Shown: piece after piece, positions 1-10,919 of the stretch
Numbering within the stretch: position 1 is the first letter of the stretch
Layout: the number at the start of each line of letters is the position of its first letter
From: Dipteris shenzhenensis
Taxonomy: Eukaryota; Polypodiophyta; Polypodiopsida; Gleicheniales
Length of the DNA: 64,000 bases
Assembly: GCA_047967505.1 (NCBI GenBank)
Contig: CM106538.1
Strand: one strand, 5' to 3'
The notes under the pieces: model-generated
Seen by the model: only the letters and a program-made list of their open reading frames with translations
Database searches by the model: none
What the model was told of the DNA's origin: nothing
Made by a program: the position numbers and the translations under genes

Positions 1-955
1 ATTATGAGCATTTTGTGTCTAAATGGCTCATGCAATGTGCCATTAGTCACATTGACGATTTGTCTTACCACGAGATCGAAAGTCATCCTTGTTAGCATGG
101 ACATCTCGTCAATGATGATCACGTTGGCTTCCTTGATTGCGAGGTGTCGCTCATCCGTTTCATGGATGTTCAGTGGGTACTGACTGCTGCGCACAGGGAT
201 CTTGAATTGGTAGTGTACAGTGGTTGCAATCCCGCTCAGCTGCGTCGCAACCGCCCCTGTTGATGCACAGAGTATTGTTGTTTTGTTTTGCGCTACCAGA
301 TGCGAAACATAGTACCGTATCAAGAAGCTTTTGCCGCTACCTGGTGTTCCACAGACAACGTGCAGCCCCGAGCTTGTTGAAGCTAGGCTTTCGAAGACTC
401 TTTGTTGTTCTACTGTCAATGCGGCATTGGCGAGCGACGGTGCGAAACTCGGCCATTTTTTCCAACATCCTCGCGCGTGTTGGCCCTTCGACGGTTTGCT
501 GGTCGATGTTAGGCGCTTCCATCGGGCAGTCTCGGATGATTCAAGACCAACCGTTCCACGTTGCGTTTCCTTGGGCTTTCGTATCACATATTGCCTATGG
601 AATCGTAGAACGTGCTCTCCTCGATGACGCTCGGTCTCCCGCAGTATATGTCGACCGGGTGCAGGGTGACGTTGTTGTTTCGCGAGACGATGCGTTGTCT
701 TAGAGATGGTGGCGAGGAGTCGACATAGTGAACGGTCTCGCTCCTTGTGATTGTTGGTATCTGCATGCAGTTTAGCGCGGCCTCTGTTGGAGAGGTTGGT
801 TTTGATAGGAGGCTCGCGGCGATGAGTTTCAGCTTTACTTCGCCGAGATGTTGCAACCCCAAACGCGAGGCGTCTTCTGAACGGATGTTCAGTTTGCCCA
901 TTGGTTCAGATTTCATCGCGTACTTGAGGAGGTAGTGAGAGATTGAAGAGTTTGT
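1..955 (-). pseudogene. Helitron Rep/PIF1-type helicase fragment, frameshifted
   Basis: Read on the minus strand this is the junction of a Helitron Rep region and its PIF1-like DNA helicase, which unwinds DNA during rolling-circle transposition. From about 950 to 590 the frame reads a segment containing YLLKYAMKSEP, then SKPTSPTEAALNCMQIP and VHYVDSSPPSLR, which resembles the linker before the helicase in plant and fungal Helitrons. The helicase part follows with a Walker A motif GTPGSGKS (about 349-326) and a Walker B motif IIIDEMSML (about 120-95). The stretches around 520-430 and 420-1 are in different frames, so at least one frameshift has occurred. The helicase runs off the left edge of the window. 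The opposite-strand AAA-ATPase fragment begins immediately at its other end. Family assignment is from motifs I can read; the exact junction is estimated. Confidence 0.75.
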
Positions 956-1415
956 CACGCAGAGATCAAGTTCAAGAGCCGAGACAGAATGCTCCACACA
1001 AACGCAAAGAACCCTTACGACCGTGGCAATAAGTGGAGTTCGGTGCCCTTCAAGTACCCCTCCACCTTCCAAACTCTGGCAATGGATCCCTCCCAGAAGC
1101 AAAAGATCCAGGAGGACCTCACCGATTTTGTCAACGGCGAAGCTTTCTATAACAGGGCAGGCCGTTCCTGGAAGCGCGGGTATCTTCTGTATGGACCTCC
1201 TGGTACAGGCAAGTCCAGCATGATCGCTGCCATGGCCAACTTCCTGCAATACAATGTCTACGATTTGGAGCTCACTGAGGTAAAGTCTAACGCAGAACTC
1301 CGAAAGCTTCTTATCCGGACGAGCAACAAGTCTATTATAGTTATAGAGGACATCGATTGCTCGCTGGATTTCTCCGACAGGAAGAAGAAAGCTGAGAAGT
1401 CTCCGTCACGTAATT
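956..1415 (+). pseudogene. AATP1/BCS1-like AAA-ATPase gene fragment
   Basis: An open frame starting upstream of an ATG at 989 encodes the N-terminal half of the AAA domain of the plant AATP1 (AAA-ATPase at mitochondria, BCS1-like) family. Readable hallmarks in order are WSSVPFKYPSTFQTLAMD, a GRSWKRGYLLYGPPGTGKSS segment holding Walker A, MIAAMANFLQYNVYDLELT, and the Walker B region IIVIEDIDCSLDFS. Homology stops soon after the Walker B block, near 1415, and the frame ends at 1453. The sensor and arginine-finger half and the N-terminal membrane anchor are absent, so this cannot be a working ATPase. Its position directly against an opposite-strand Helitron helicase suggests a host-gene fragment captured or disrupted by the Helitron. 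That relationship is inference. Confidence 0.8.
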
Positions 1416-2955
1416 CAACCTCTCTTTCAAACAAACAACGATTGATGATCTAATATATGAGTTGAAGGCAAGTAAGGAAGTAGAAGCAAACCTGATTGTG
1501 ATGATGAACAAACAGCAACACACTTGAAATTTTATGTTTCTCCTATATTTAAAGGTTTTGCCTTGGCTTTTTACGCAGTTGGCTTTTTACGCAGCTTTTG
1601 GGCTTTCAGAATTTAAAAAATCTAAGGGTGTATATTGTGCCATGTGGAAGCACAGGATTTCAGAATTTGGAAAAACGTCCTAGTGCTGGCCAAGTAAATA
1701 GGGATTGGGCCAAAGTCCCTTGTGGAAGAGTTGATTCGAGACAGGTGCAAACGGCAACACACCTGTAGGTGAGGAATAAGAAAGCTGTCTTGGGCAGTTG
1801 ATTGCCGGCCTTGAAGGTCTTCTCACGTTAAATTGTTCCGACAATGTTTGTCAAGCAATCTGTTCTGAGCGTGTGACATGCTGGTTTTCATTCAGGCTTT
1901 GATAGGGAACAATGGATGGAGCTCTTTGAGCCTACAGGGAAGACTGTATCATGTTGGAACAATTCCAAATTTGAAATGGAACATCTACGCTACGGATCTA
2001 AGGGTGATGGCTAGCTCTTCTTTGAACTGGTTCTTCCCCGTTGCCATCTATGCGCGACGGGCACGCCTTCCTTGAGCGGAGAAACTTACCTTGTCAACCA
2101 AGGTGTTGTCTTTGCATGCTTTTCAGCAATCGACTTACGGAACAAATTTGGCTTACTGATGAACAAATTTGGCTCTTGCACTGTTTTTGGTGAGTGACTA
2201 TCGTAAATTGCATGCTAGAAGAGCGCCGACGGATCTTTGGGAACTGAGATGGAACGGCTTCTTTTGATGGACAGTAAAGACTCCAATAAGCTTGGTATTG
2301 GAGTCGATGATCTTATCGAGTCATAAATTGGGAGGCGATTCCATTGCGGAGGAGATCCAATGCGGAAGAATTGAAAAGGTAGCACGAGGGATTAGGAGTG
2401 AAGAGGACAGATGACGACGATGGGGCGCGACATGAGCAAGGACAAGGGGAAATCGAGAAGACTGGAGGGCGTATATGCCATAGCTCGAAGCTGGATGTGG
2501 CCCAAACGGAGGGTAATCATACAGGATGTCGTTGTAAGTGGGTTAAGGTTGATGCGAGTTGAAAATAATACAATACTGTGCTTTTCTGTCTGAAAGCCGC
2601 CCATGCCCACACACTATTTGTGAGGCACAAGCAAACAACATAAGAGGCTTTTTCCACGATCGGCCAGGCCAGCGAAAATGCCCAGAGGCCTGGCAAATTG
2701 AAGCATCGCAAAGCATATATTCCCACGGAGCTGTCACACAGGAATTTCAGTGGTTTCGATAATGAATTGCAGGACCATCGACGAATGAGAGAGCTGCAGA
2801 TTGGTGTAGCCCCTAAATGCTAGGCTGGAGAGCTAAATTTTTGCTCTCCAACTTGGCACACAAATGCTGGATTTAGTCCCCTTAAATCAAGGGGCTCATC
2901 GTGGGAACACACCGAGCATGGGCAGACACAAGCAAATCTCAGCAAATATGCCGAT

Positions 2956-2997
2956 GCGGGAATAGCCTCTAACAAGGCGGGAATAGCCTCTAACAAG
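2956..2997. repeat. 21-bp direct tandem repeat, 2 copies
   Basis: The unit GCGGGAATAGCCTCTAACAA plus a terminal G occurs twice back to back without a mismatch. Confidence 0.85.
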
Positions 2998-4245
2998 GAA
3001 GGACAACTAGCAACAAGGACTGCATGGGCTATGTGAGTAAAAAGTTTGGTGAATGATTGCCTTCATCATTCTTGAAAGGGATTGATCAATCTCGAAAGTA
3101 AAAAAGAACTAGGGTCTTGGATTGCATAAAAGACTCCCTACTACACATGGAGATCACATAACACATTGTGAATTCTTTGAGTAAAGTTAAAATACATCAT
3201 GGAAGATCCACTCCAGAATTTCTAGAATATATCATAAAAGGTGAAAGAAGACGAGATGAAAGAATTTTAGAGGTTCCCACAATATAAATTCACAGACTTC
3301 TACATTACGGGGGAGAGTTATGCAGGTATGATGACTCAAGAATATCAAGCAACCAATAATTAATTTGCTTTCCAAAACTTTCACGCTCACGAGATGTAAT
3401 TCTTGCATTATGATTTTCAGGGCACTATGTGCCACAACTATCTAAATTAGTTTATAAAAGGAACATGAAAGACGTATCCAATCCAGCGATTAACCATGGT
3501 AAGATCTGTAAACTCTTCCTAGAGTTATATAGTAGCTAGAACCTAGAGAGATAATAAGTCAACCTCTATGGAATTGTTTGGGCGGATTTCCCGTTGAAAG
3601 CAGCCCATCCACTTTGCAGAGGATAAGTTAGGTGATTGTCTAAACTGGCATTAGTTTGAATTGCTTGCGCAAAGCTGCTTGAAGCCCTTAAAGTTTGGGA
3701 ATCATCATCGTTACGAACAATGTTCTCGACAATGCTAGAGGCTTCCTTGTGATGCGTCACTAACGGTTTCTTGAATGGCTTCACCAAGGGGGAAACCGAT
3801 CCTTTGCAGACCTTGGCACTATCCATTTTTGCGAGACAATCATTCCCACATAGACAAAACCAATTGTGTTCACTCTATAACCCATCACTAAGAGATTGGA
3901 CGTTAACAACAATAGCTCCAAAAGTCAACAATAAATTGGCCCCAAAAAGGGTTCCTTCTAGCAAGGTCTTTTTTTAAGTTGAATAGCAAACGTATCCCCC
4001 AAAATTTGGCTTTGAATCCAATGATCCACCTACTAATTCATATCTAACATATTGATAAAAGCTAGGTTTTGCAAGTCCTTTGCCAAGTTTAAATTTTAGC
4101 ACCCTCATGTGCTTTGCTCATTTTCTATTTGTGGGCACATGTTAAGTGGTTAGAAAGATGTGGGCTCTACAGCCAATATGCAGAAATATGATTATGAATA
4201 TTGACATCCAGGCAATATGCCAGTATCTTACCCATTCTCGAGACT

Positions 4246-4305
4246 TATTCTCGGTGCTTATATTCTCGGCGTTTATATTCTCGACGCTTATATTCTCGGT
4301 GCCCA
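4246..4305. repeat. 15-bp minisatellite, 4 copies
   Basis: Four consecutive variants of TATTCTCGGTGCTTA, differing at one to three positions each. The period is a multiple of three, so a frame through it stays open, but nothing suggests it is coding. Confidence 0.85.
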
Positions 4306-5330
4306 GGGAAGGGCCCGTTCCCCAAGATTATAACTCTTTGGGGATGGAAGCACACCGCCTCCCCATCCACACTAAGTGTGGTTATAATAATTATACATTA
4401 TATATTATCATACAAATATTCTCAATTGCTTGTCCATTCAAAATTGCTTGTTTTCAATCTAAAATCTTACAATATTCCTCTCTTTTGGTGCATGTTCTCG
4501 GTGCGAGGGAGCAAGGAAAGCCAAGCTGGACACAACATCGAAAGATATCAACACTTTTATTCATATGATTGTAGTCCATGTGACAATATTGTATAGACTA
4601 CAATGAGGATCAGTTATGAGCTCTTGTGAGCAATTGTCTTATTCATGTATTTATTGGGCTTCAACTCCCAAAATGCACAAACAATATGGACATCTCCAAG
4701 TCAATAATAAATCACCACCCTTGACATTGTGTAGGTCCTAACATACCTTGTTTTGTGTCACACTTTCACTCCTTCACTTTTTCCCTTTAAAAATAAGATA
4801 AAATGCTAGGATTCAGGTTCAATTTCAAGTTAGTAGTTAGGTGCTCGACCAAGGAAAGGCTGCCTGCTAGTTTTTGAAAAATGTTTTTCTTTGCCATTCT
4901 CCACTGGACCACTTAGGGCCTTATGTCATGGAAGGGAAATACTTAAGAAATAGCTATTTCTGTTATGCTGTGCAAATGCACCATGGGAAATAGAAGGGAA
5001 ATAGGTGGGAAATAGGGTGGGACCAGGGGAAATAGCACTCCATGCTCTACACCTCAAGGTGCTATTTCCGACACTCTTGAGAACCATTGATGTGACATTT
5101 CCTTTATCTCATTTTCCCTTGGTTCATTATGTCATGCATCATAGGAAAAACATCAGAATTAGACTCTTCCAAGGGAAAAGCATCCAAAATTGCCATCATT
5201 ATTTCTTCCTTTTTCCCCTCCATGACATAAGCCCGTTACAGACATGGAAGGAGAGGGTGGCAAGATGCAGGTGGTAGCAAAGAAATGGCAGTATTCCCAA
5301 AGACCTTGAAGCATGGTATGAAATGAGTGC

Positions 5331-5400
5331 CTGCAGCATTATGGCTGGTTCAGTCAATCCAATGACTGCAGCATTAAGGCTGGTTCAGTCGAACCAATGA
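5331..5400. repeat. 35-bp direct tandem repeat, 2 copies
   Basis: A unit beginning CTGCAGCATTATGGCTGG is repeated directly with a few substitutions (TATGG/TAAGG, CAATCC/CGAACC). Confidence 0.8.
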
Positions 5401-6209
5401 CTACAGGAAACAGATACTTTTCTTCTCCCTGCTGTGAAATCCTTTTCGAGTTGCTACTGTCTGAGCCATCTTTCGTGCTTTTACTTGATGAGGCAAGGCT
5501 CAGATTACCATGCACGCCTGTGCGTGCTCCCAAAAATTGGGACAGTGGGCGAACCGAAAGCGTCCAGAACGAATATTCAAGTCGTAGGCTTGAATTGGGT
5601 TCCCAACAGTGTGTCCCATATTATGCTCTAGTCAGGCGACATTCCACGTATTGCACAAGATGATACTGTTGCACTCATGCAGGGATGTGATGGAGACAAA
5701 TTTTACAACCGTTTGATTTCTTGAAAAGCAGAGGGGGTATACGATCTTCTCTCATGCTTCAGAGTTTTTGGTGGACCCGACGGATAAGGTGACGGAACTT
5801 CGAAGTTCTTAGTTTCGGCGTTCAAGCGATTTGGTCTCTAGGTTGTTTGTTTATCCATATCTTTTTAGTTGCCAATGTAGGAACTGTGCAAGGGCAGTTG
5901 GCTTCCAGCTTGCAAGGTCACGAAGAAGCTCTTTACAGATGATTTGCATCTTGTCTTTTGCGTTTTCAATTCGAATGCGTTTGTACCTTTGACTTGTCAT
6001 TTGTGAAGCATATGTTTCCTTGGGCTTGTCATATAGGTCTCAACTTTGCTTGGCTGAACTTGTATTGCCAGCTTTAAGAGGATGAAATTTCTTTCATTTG
6101 GGTTCCTGTGAATATTTTTGGATAGTTTGTCTTCAGAGTTTTCATTTCTCCCTCTAAAAGCTTGTGTCTATATATAGAGTTTCCCAAGGTGGGGTCAGCT
6201 TTTCCCTAG

Positions 6210-6229
6210 ATATATATATATATATATAT
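6210..6229. repeat. (TA)n microsatellite at the 5' edge of the PPR frame
   Basis: An uninterrupted AT dinucleotide run ends exactly where the PPR reading frame becomes open. It probably marks where the original 5' coding sequence was lost or scrambled. Confidence 0.85.
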
Positions 6230-8694
6230 TGCTGTTGAACGTCAAGCTAGGATGCCAACTTATTCACATGTTTACTTCATGTGGAAGCTTGCCTGAAGCA
6301 ATTCAAGTTTTCAGCATTTTGCAGGCAAACCTTACAGCTTATGCACATCATGGTCAGGATGAGCAAGCTATTGTATCATACGAGCAGATGAAGCAATCTG
6401 CATTAAAATCAAGCTCGTATGCTTTTGTTGCAGCCCTCAAAGCATATGCGAGCCTTGAAAGCCTAGATCAAGGCATGCTTATCCACGGTGATGTCATCAG
6501 AGCAGGGCTTGATTCAGATCTTTTTGTTGGAAGCACTCTGGTTAAAATGTATACTGGATCTGGCAGTCTAGAAGATGCATGCAAGGTGTTTGACAAGTTG
6601 GTGGTACATGATGTGGTTCTATGGAATGCAATGATTGGTGGGTATTCCCAGCATGGGAAGGGTTACGAAGCCCTCCAATTGTATCTGAAAATGCAAGAGG
6701 GAGGCACAGAACCAAGCAAGGGCACTTTTTTATGTATCCTTAAAGCTTGTGTGCACATTGCAGCCTTAGATCAGGGCAAACTCATCCATGGGGATGTTGT
6801 AAAACGAGGGCTTGAGTCAGACTTATTTATTGGGAGTATCCTTGTTGATATGTATGCCAAATGCAGCAGCATAGAGGATGCACGCTCTGCGTTTGACAGA
6901 TTAGTGACACGAGATGTGGCAGCATGGAATGCCATGATTGTTGCATATGCCAATTATGAACAGGGTGAGCAAGCTATGGATTTGCTCAAAAGAATGCAGG
7001 AGGAGGGCACACAACCAGACAAGGTTACATATGTGTGTATTCTCAAAGCTTGTGTGAATAAAGCAGCGCTTAAGGTTGGCAAGCAGATTCATGCTGATAT
7101 CCGGAGTAGAGGGTTTGAGTCAGATCTTTTTGTCGCAAGTGCATTAGTTGACATGCATGCCAAATGTGGCAACCTAAAGGATGCACGAACCGTATTTAAC
7201 AATTTGCTGGTTCGAGATGTGATTTCTTGCAGTGCAATGATTAGAGGGTATGCTGAGCACGGGCAGGGTGAGGTGGCCCTCCAATTATTTGAAGAGATGC
7301 AAAAGGATGGTGTTGAGCCAAATGGGGTCACGTACATATCTGTTCTCAAAGCGTGTGCTAGCTTAGGAGCTTTAGATGAGGGCAAGCTGATCCATGCCAT
7401 AGTCAGGAAGAGAGGGTTTGAGTCAGGCCTATATGTTGGCTGTTCCCTCATTGATATGTATGCAAAATGTGGCAGCCTACAGGATGCATGCAAGGTGTTT
7501 GCCATGTTGCAGGTACGGGATGTGGTACTGTGGAATGCAATGATTGCAGGATATGCTGACCATGAGTATGGTCAGGAAGCTCTCCAGTTGTTTGTGAATA
7601 TGCAACAGGAGGGGACAAAGCCAGACAAGGTCACATTTGTGTATGCCCTCAAAGCCTGTGCCAGCACATTGGACCTGGATTATGGCAGACTGATTCATGC
7701 TGACATAATGAAACAAGGGCTTCAGTTAGATCCTTTTATTAGAAGCAGCTTGGTTTACATGTATGCCAAATGTGGAAGTCTAGGGGATGCACGTCTTGTA
7801 TTCACCAAATTGTTTGCTCCAGATGTAGTAACATGGAATGCAATGATTGCAGGACATGTGGCGCATGACTTTGGTCAGGAAGCTCTCCAGTTGTTTGATA
7901 AAATGAAACAGAAGGGCACGGAGCCAGATGATGCCACTTTTGTGTGCATCCTGAAGGCATGTTCCAGCTTAGCTGCTCTAGATCAAGGGAAGCTGATCCA
8001 CCAGGACATCATGAAATGTGGGTTAGAGTCATCTCAATGTATTGGAAGCGCCCTGATTGACATGTATGCCAAATCTGGTAGCCTAGAGGATGCGCATGTA
8101 GTATTTAGAAGGCTGCCATTACTAAGTGTTGTGGATTGGAATGCAATGATTGCAGGATATGCCAATCATGGGTACTGTTCAACTGCCCAATATTACTTTG
8201 AGAGCATGCAACAAGAGGGTTTGAAACCAAATGGTGTGACATTTGTGAGTCTCCTCTCTGCATGTTGCCATGCAGGCCTGCTATGGGAAGGGCATCATTA
8301 CTTCACGTTGATGAGGGAAGATCATGATCTTACACCCACATTTCAACACTATGTCTGTATGGTTGACCTGTTTGGCCGTGCAGGATGCTTGAGTGAGGCA
8401 GAGGATCTAGTCATAAAAATGCCCTTTTCACCTTATGCCGTTGTGTGGATTGCTTTGCTTGGTTCTTGTGCTAAACATGGCAATCTGGAGCTTGGAAGGC
8501 GAGCCTTCGAGTGCCTACTGAAATTGGATAGTAGGAATGATGCTGGGTATGTGCTCATGTCAAACATTTATGCAGTCAATAACATGTGGCATGATGTACA
8601 GAAAGTGGAGGAGATGAGAGCAGTAAGGAATTCAGGGCGGTTGCATGGAATGAGCTGGACAGGTGTGAATGGAAAGACATATAGTTTACCATGA
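6229..8694 (+). CDS. PLS-class pentatricopeptide repeat protein (E-type remnant)
   Basis: An intron-free frame of about 820 codons encodes tandem PPR motifs in P-L-S triplets, about 101 residues per triplet. Signature blocks such as LVDMYAKC.S.EDA, WNAMI.GYA and DKVTFVCILKAC recur six to seven times. The last part (VVWIALLGSCAKHGNLELGRRAFE...YVLMSNIYA) is the E1 motif, and SWTGVNGKTYSLP is the start of E2. Proteins of this class bind organellar RNA one base per motif and direct C-to-U (and in ferns U-to-C) editing in plastids or mitochondria. The open frame begins with TTG at 6229 right after a TA repeat. The first in-frame ATG is 6268, inside the first PPR (MFTSCGSLPEA). No targeting peptide is visible, and the first triplet is shortened (VFSILQANLTAYAHHG). 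The frame stops before the DYW domain, which persists downstream only as a relic. It may be a pseudogene with a well-kept repeat tract, or a truncated E-class factor with an unseen upstream exon. Confidence 0.8.
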   Translation: MLLNVKLGCQLIHMFTSCGSLPEAIQVFSILQANLTAYAHHGQDEQAIVSYEQMKQSALKSSSYAFVAALKAYASLESLDQGMLIHGDVIRAGLDSDLFVGSTLVKMYTGSGSLEDACKVFDKLVVHDVVLWNAMIGGYSQHGKGYEALQLYLKMQEGGTEPSKGTFLCILKACVHIAALDQGKLIHGDVVKRGLESDLFIGSILVDMYAKCSSIEDARSAFDRLVTRDVAAWNAMIVAYANYEQGEQAMDLLKRMQEEGTQPDKVTYVCILKACVNKAALKVGKQIHADIRSRGFESDLFVASALVDMHAKCGNLKDARTVFNNLLVRDVISCSAMIRGYAEHGQGEVALQLFEEMQKDGVEPNGVTYISVLKACASLGALDEGKLIHAIVRKRGFESGLYVGCSLIDMYAKCGSLQDACKVFAMLQVRDVVLWNAMIAGYADHEYGQEALQLFVNMQQEGTKPDKVTFVYALKACASTLDLDYGRLIHADIMKQGLQLDPFIRSSLVYMYAKCGSLGDARLVFTKLFAPDVVTWNAMIAGHVAHDFGQEALQLFDKMKQKGTEPDDATFVCILKACSSLAALDQGKLIHQDIMKCGLESSQCIGSALIDMYAKSGSLEDAHVVFRRLPLLSVVDWNAMIAGYANHGYCSTAQYYFESMQQEGLKPNGVTFVSLLSACCHAGLLWEGHHYFTLMREDHDLTPTFQHYVCMVDLFGRAGCLSEAEDLVIKMPFSPYAVVWIALLGSCAKHGNLELGRRAFECLLKLDSRNDAGYVLMSNIYAVNNMWHDVQKVEEMRAVRNSGRLHGMSWTGVNGKTYSLP

Positions 8695-8885
8695 GTGAGA
8701 AGGGTCACCTCAGAGTGGCGATAGATATGCACAGCTCAAGAAAAATAGGGAGCTGCTTTGGAGGAGGCAGGACATATACTGCACTTGGCCTCTGTGTCAC
8801 CACCTGTCGTGGAAGCGGATACTGAAGACACACTTGTGAACACAGCAAGAAACTGGCCAAGTTATCAGTACATCCGCAGTGGTGC
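8695..8885 (+). pseudogene. Decayed E2/DYW deaminase-domain relic
   Basis: Beyond the PPR stop codon, the three forward frames alternately match the usual continuation of a DYW protein. First comes SPQSGDRYAQLKKNRELLWR, cf. the family pattern HP.S..IYA.L..L....K. Then AGHILHLASV in another frame corresponds to AGYVPDTSFV. Then CEHSKKLAKLS in a further frame corresponds to the HSEKLAIAFG block that carries the zinc-binding histidine. Several frameshifts and stops break it, so no deaminase can be made from this copy. The catalytic HxE and terminal DYW residues were not found. Confidence 0.6.
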
Positions 8886-9516
8886 CTCTTTAGAAGATGT
8901 GAATGTATATCAATTTCCCACAATGGTACCAGGATTACGTCAAGGACTGTAAAGCAATATATAGCTGTAAAGGCTACTTGGGGTGGGAGCTTGAGCCAGT
9001 GAATCGTTCCCTTGACTAAATACAAAGCAAGGGTAAAAGACCCCAAGGTCCATATTTTCTTTCCATTTAAAAGAAGAAGAAGAAGAGAGAGCGCTCTAAA
9101 GTTCTCAAAAAGAAGTTTTTCTTTTGGCGATCTGCAACACAAAAGTGAGAGGCCACTCCACCAACCAGTAAAGGCGTTTAAAAAAAAAGAGACAAAAGCA
9201 AAATATGAAGATGCTTGAATCAAGAAGGCGATTGGAACCACGAAATCACCATGCAATTAATTGGAGATCGATCGAGCGCATAGACGACTACGAGCGACAT
9301 CATCGGTCACATATCTTGCACTCTAGTCCTCTCTACCTCCGATCAAAAAGCGAGATAAGTGATTTCTTTGCTTTATATTTTATACACTTAGTATCTTCCG
9401 CCATTCGTTGTCTTACCATACCCTTGAATCACATTTTTATTTCATCCGTTTAATTCTCATACACTTATTATCCTTATTTCCCTTCGTTTTGCTTTATTTG
9501 TATTTATCACATTATC
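8886..9516. other. Spacer upstream of the gypsy gag, possible 5' LTR/leader
   Basis: No gene. A GAAGAAGAAGAAG purine run lies near 9073 and an A9 run near 9180. This stretch should hold the 5' LTR end and primer-binding site of the downstream retroelement, but I found no TGGTATCAGAGC-type site and no visible match to the sequence after the element's chromodomain. LTR boundaries therefore stay undefined. Confidence 0.4.
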
Positions 9517-10500
9517 ATGGCGCATCAGCCACAACCACCCATGCTCCAAGAGCAGTTAGACGCACTTCAGGAACATTTGGCTGATGAGCGTGAGCATAGG
9601 GAGAGATTGGAAAAGAAAATCAATGGTAAGAAAAGGAAGAGGCATTCATCTGACGATGAGTCATCCGACAATGATTCGAACGATGACCCTATTATCAAGA
9701 CAGTCAAAGCCACACTGAGAGCACATAATTCAAGAAAGGAGAGTAAGATAAGTAGAAAAGCTTTCTTATTTCAAAATTTCGATGGAAGGAAAGAACCACG
9801 CATTGTCTTGTCTTGGATCAGTCAGCTAGATGATTATTTTTCAGGGGAGAAATTCTCTAAAAAAGATAAGATTAAATGTGCTGCAAATCATTTAGTGGAG
9901 AGCGTTGCACTTTGGTGGAACATCACTAAGCACAGTAAAAGGCGACCAAAATCTTGGAAGTCTTTTCAAAAGCTCATCAAGAGAGATTACCTTCCCTCAC
10001 ATTTCAAAGCAAAAGCCAGACAACAGTGGGATCTTTTAGGTAGTTCAATAAGGAAATGATCTCCACATATACCGATAGATTTTTGCGAACGTTGATCCAA
10101 TTACAGTCCTTAGAGAAAGTTAATGAGCGAGATCAATGCAGGAAGTATGTGGCAGGTCTAAAATCTAAGTTGAGAGACGAGATTCACATGTTTCATCCTC
10201 GCTCACTGAACTCTGTGATTTCTCTTGCAATGAATTGTGAGAGAAAGAATGGGATCCCAAAGGAAGGGAAAGATTTGGCACGGCATGTACCCTTCTATAA
10301 GAAAAAGAGATCTGACAAAAAGCCCTTCTTTAAATCTCAAAATGATTTTGTTCCATAGAAGACAAATTCTTCTTCGAAGCCGAACAGTGGAAATTTTCCA
10401 AAGAAAGAAATAAGGTGTTTCAGTGCAACAAGGTGGGACACATAGCCACTGAGTGTCCCGAAAGAAAGAAGACCCCGACGGCGAAAGTGCACATGATCAA
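9517..10500 (+). pseudogene. gypsy gag (capsid and zinc knuckle), frameshifted
   Basis: The frame opens with ATG at 9517. After a coiled, charged N terminus (about 60 residues with ERLEKKINGKKRKRH and an acidic-serine stretch) comes the retrotransposon gag capsid core (FDGRKEPRIVLSWISQLDDYF...ALWWN). A shift at about 10056 moves it to the next frame, which continues with MISTYTDRFLRTLIQLQSL. Near 10418-10460 a CCHC knuckle (C..C....H....C, reading KVGHIATEC in its second half) is visible only across a one-base deletion. The product would package element RNA. Confidence 0.8.
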
Positions 10501-10559
10501 CGACGAAGCAACAAGCAAGAGGGAGGTAAGTATAATTGTCATGCTCTTCTAAAAATGAA

Positions 10560-10912
10560 AGGTTTCATTAATGGGGCAAAGAGGTGGTTATTCTGCATGA
10601 CGATGGTAGTACACATGATTTCATTTTGGAAAGAGCCTTAGCAAAGCTAAACCTAGAGTCTTTCCCATCTAACTATAAGGTCAAAGCTGCTTTTACCAAG
10701 ACAAAGTACAATTGCACTAGAGAAGTCAAGAATCTTGAAATCTCAATCAGACCCTACAAGGATACACGAGACTTTCTAGTGGCACCCCTACAAGGAGTGG
10801 ACATCATCTTAGGAATGCCATGGAAGCATCAATATAATCCTAAAATAGATTACGATTCACATCAGATGTGGATTGAGGATAGACAAGAATACGGTAACGG
10901 CTACTCAGCCAA
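10560..10912 (+). pseudogene. gypsy aspartic protease
   Basis: After a frameshift near 10580 the frame reads VVILHDDGSTHDFILERALAK, then the flap and core region ending [18 protein letters not shown]. This is the retropepsin fold of gypsy elements. The usual catalytic triplet D-S/T-G reads D-D-G here, which would be expected to weaken or abolish activity. It continues to the reverse transcriptase after a shift near 10,900. Confidence 0.75.
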
Positions 10913-10919
10913 ACACTAA

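Larger units (their letters stand above)
1416..6209. other. Unassigned intergenic stretch
   Basis: No gene could be assigned with support. An exon-like segment near 1895-2010 reads QWMELFEPTGKTVSCWNNSKFE after a pyrimidine-rich tract ending in CAG, but I do not recognise it. A minus-strand frame at 3566-3826 (86 codons) has protein-like composition and no recognisable motif. Another open stretch around 5530-5720 may be transcript leader for the downstream PPR gene. Short tandem repeats are listed separately. Confidence 0.5.

Noticed and set aside
4146-4596. Two overlapping frames of 131-140 codons
   Set aside because: They owe their length to the 15-bp minisatellite and A/T-rich DNA; no family recognised.
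6771-7716. Minus-strand frames inside the PPR gene
   Set aside because: Antisense shadows of the repeat motifs.
8705-9256. 183-codon minus-strand frame behind the PPR gene
   Set aside because: It is the antisense shadow of the DYW relic and following spacer; no recognisable domain.
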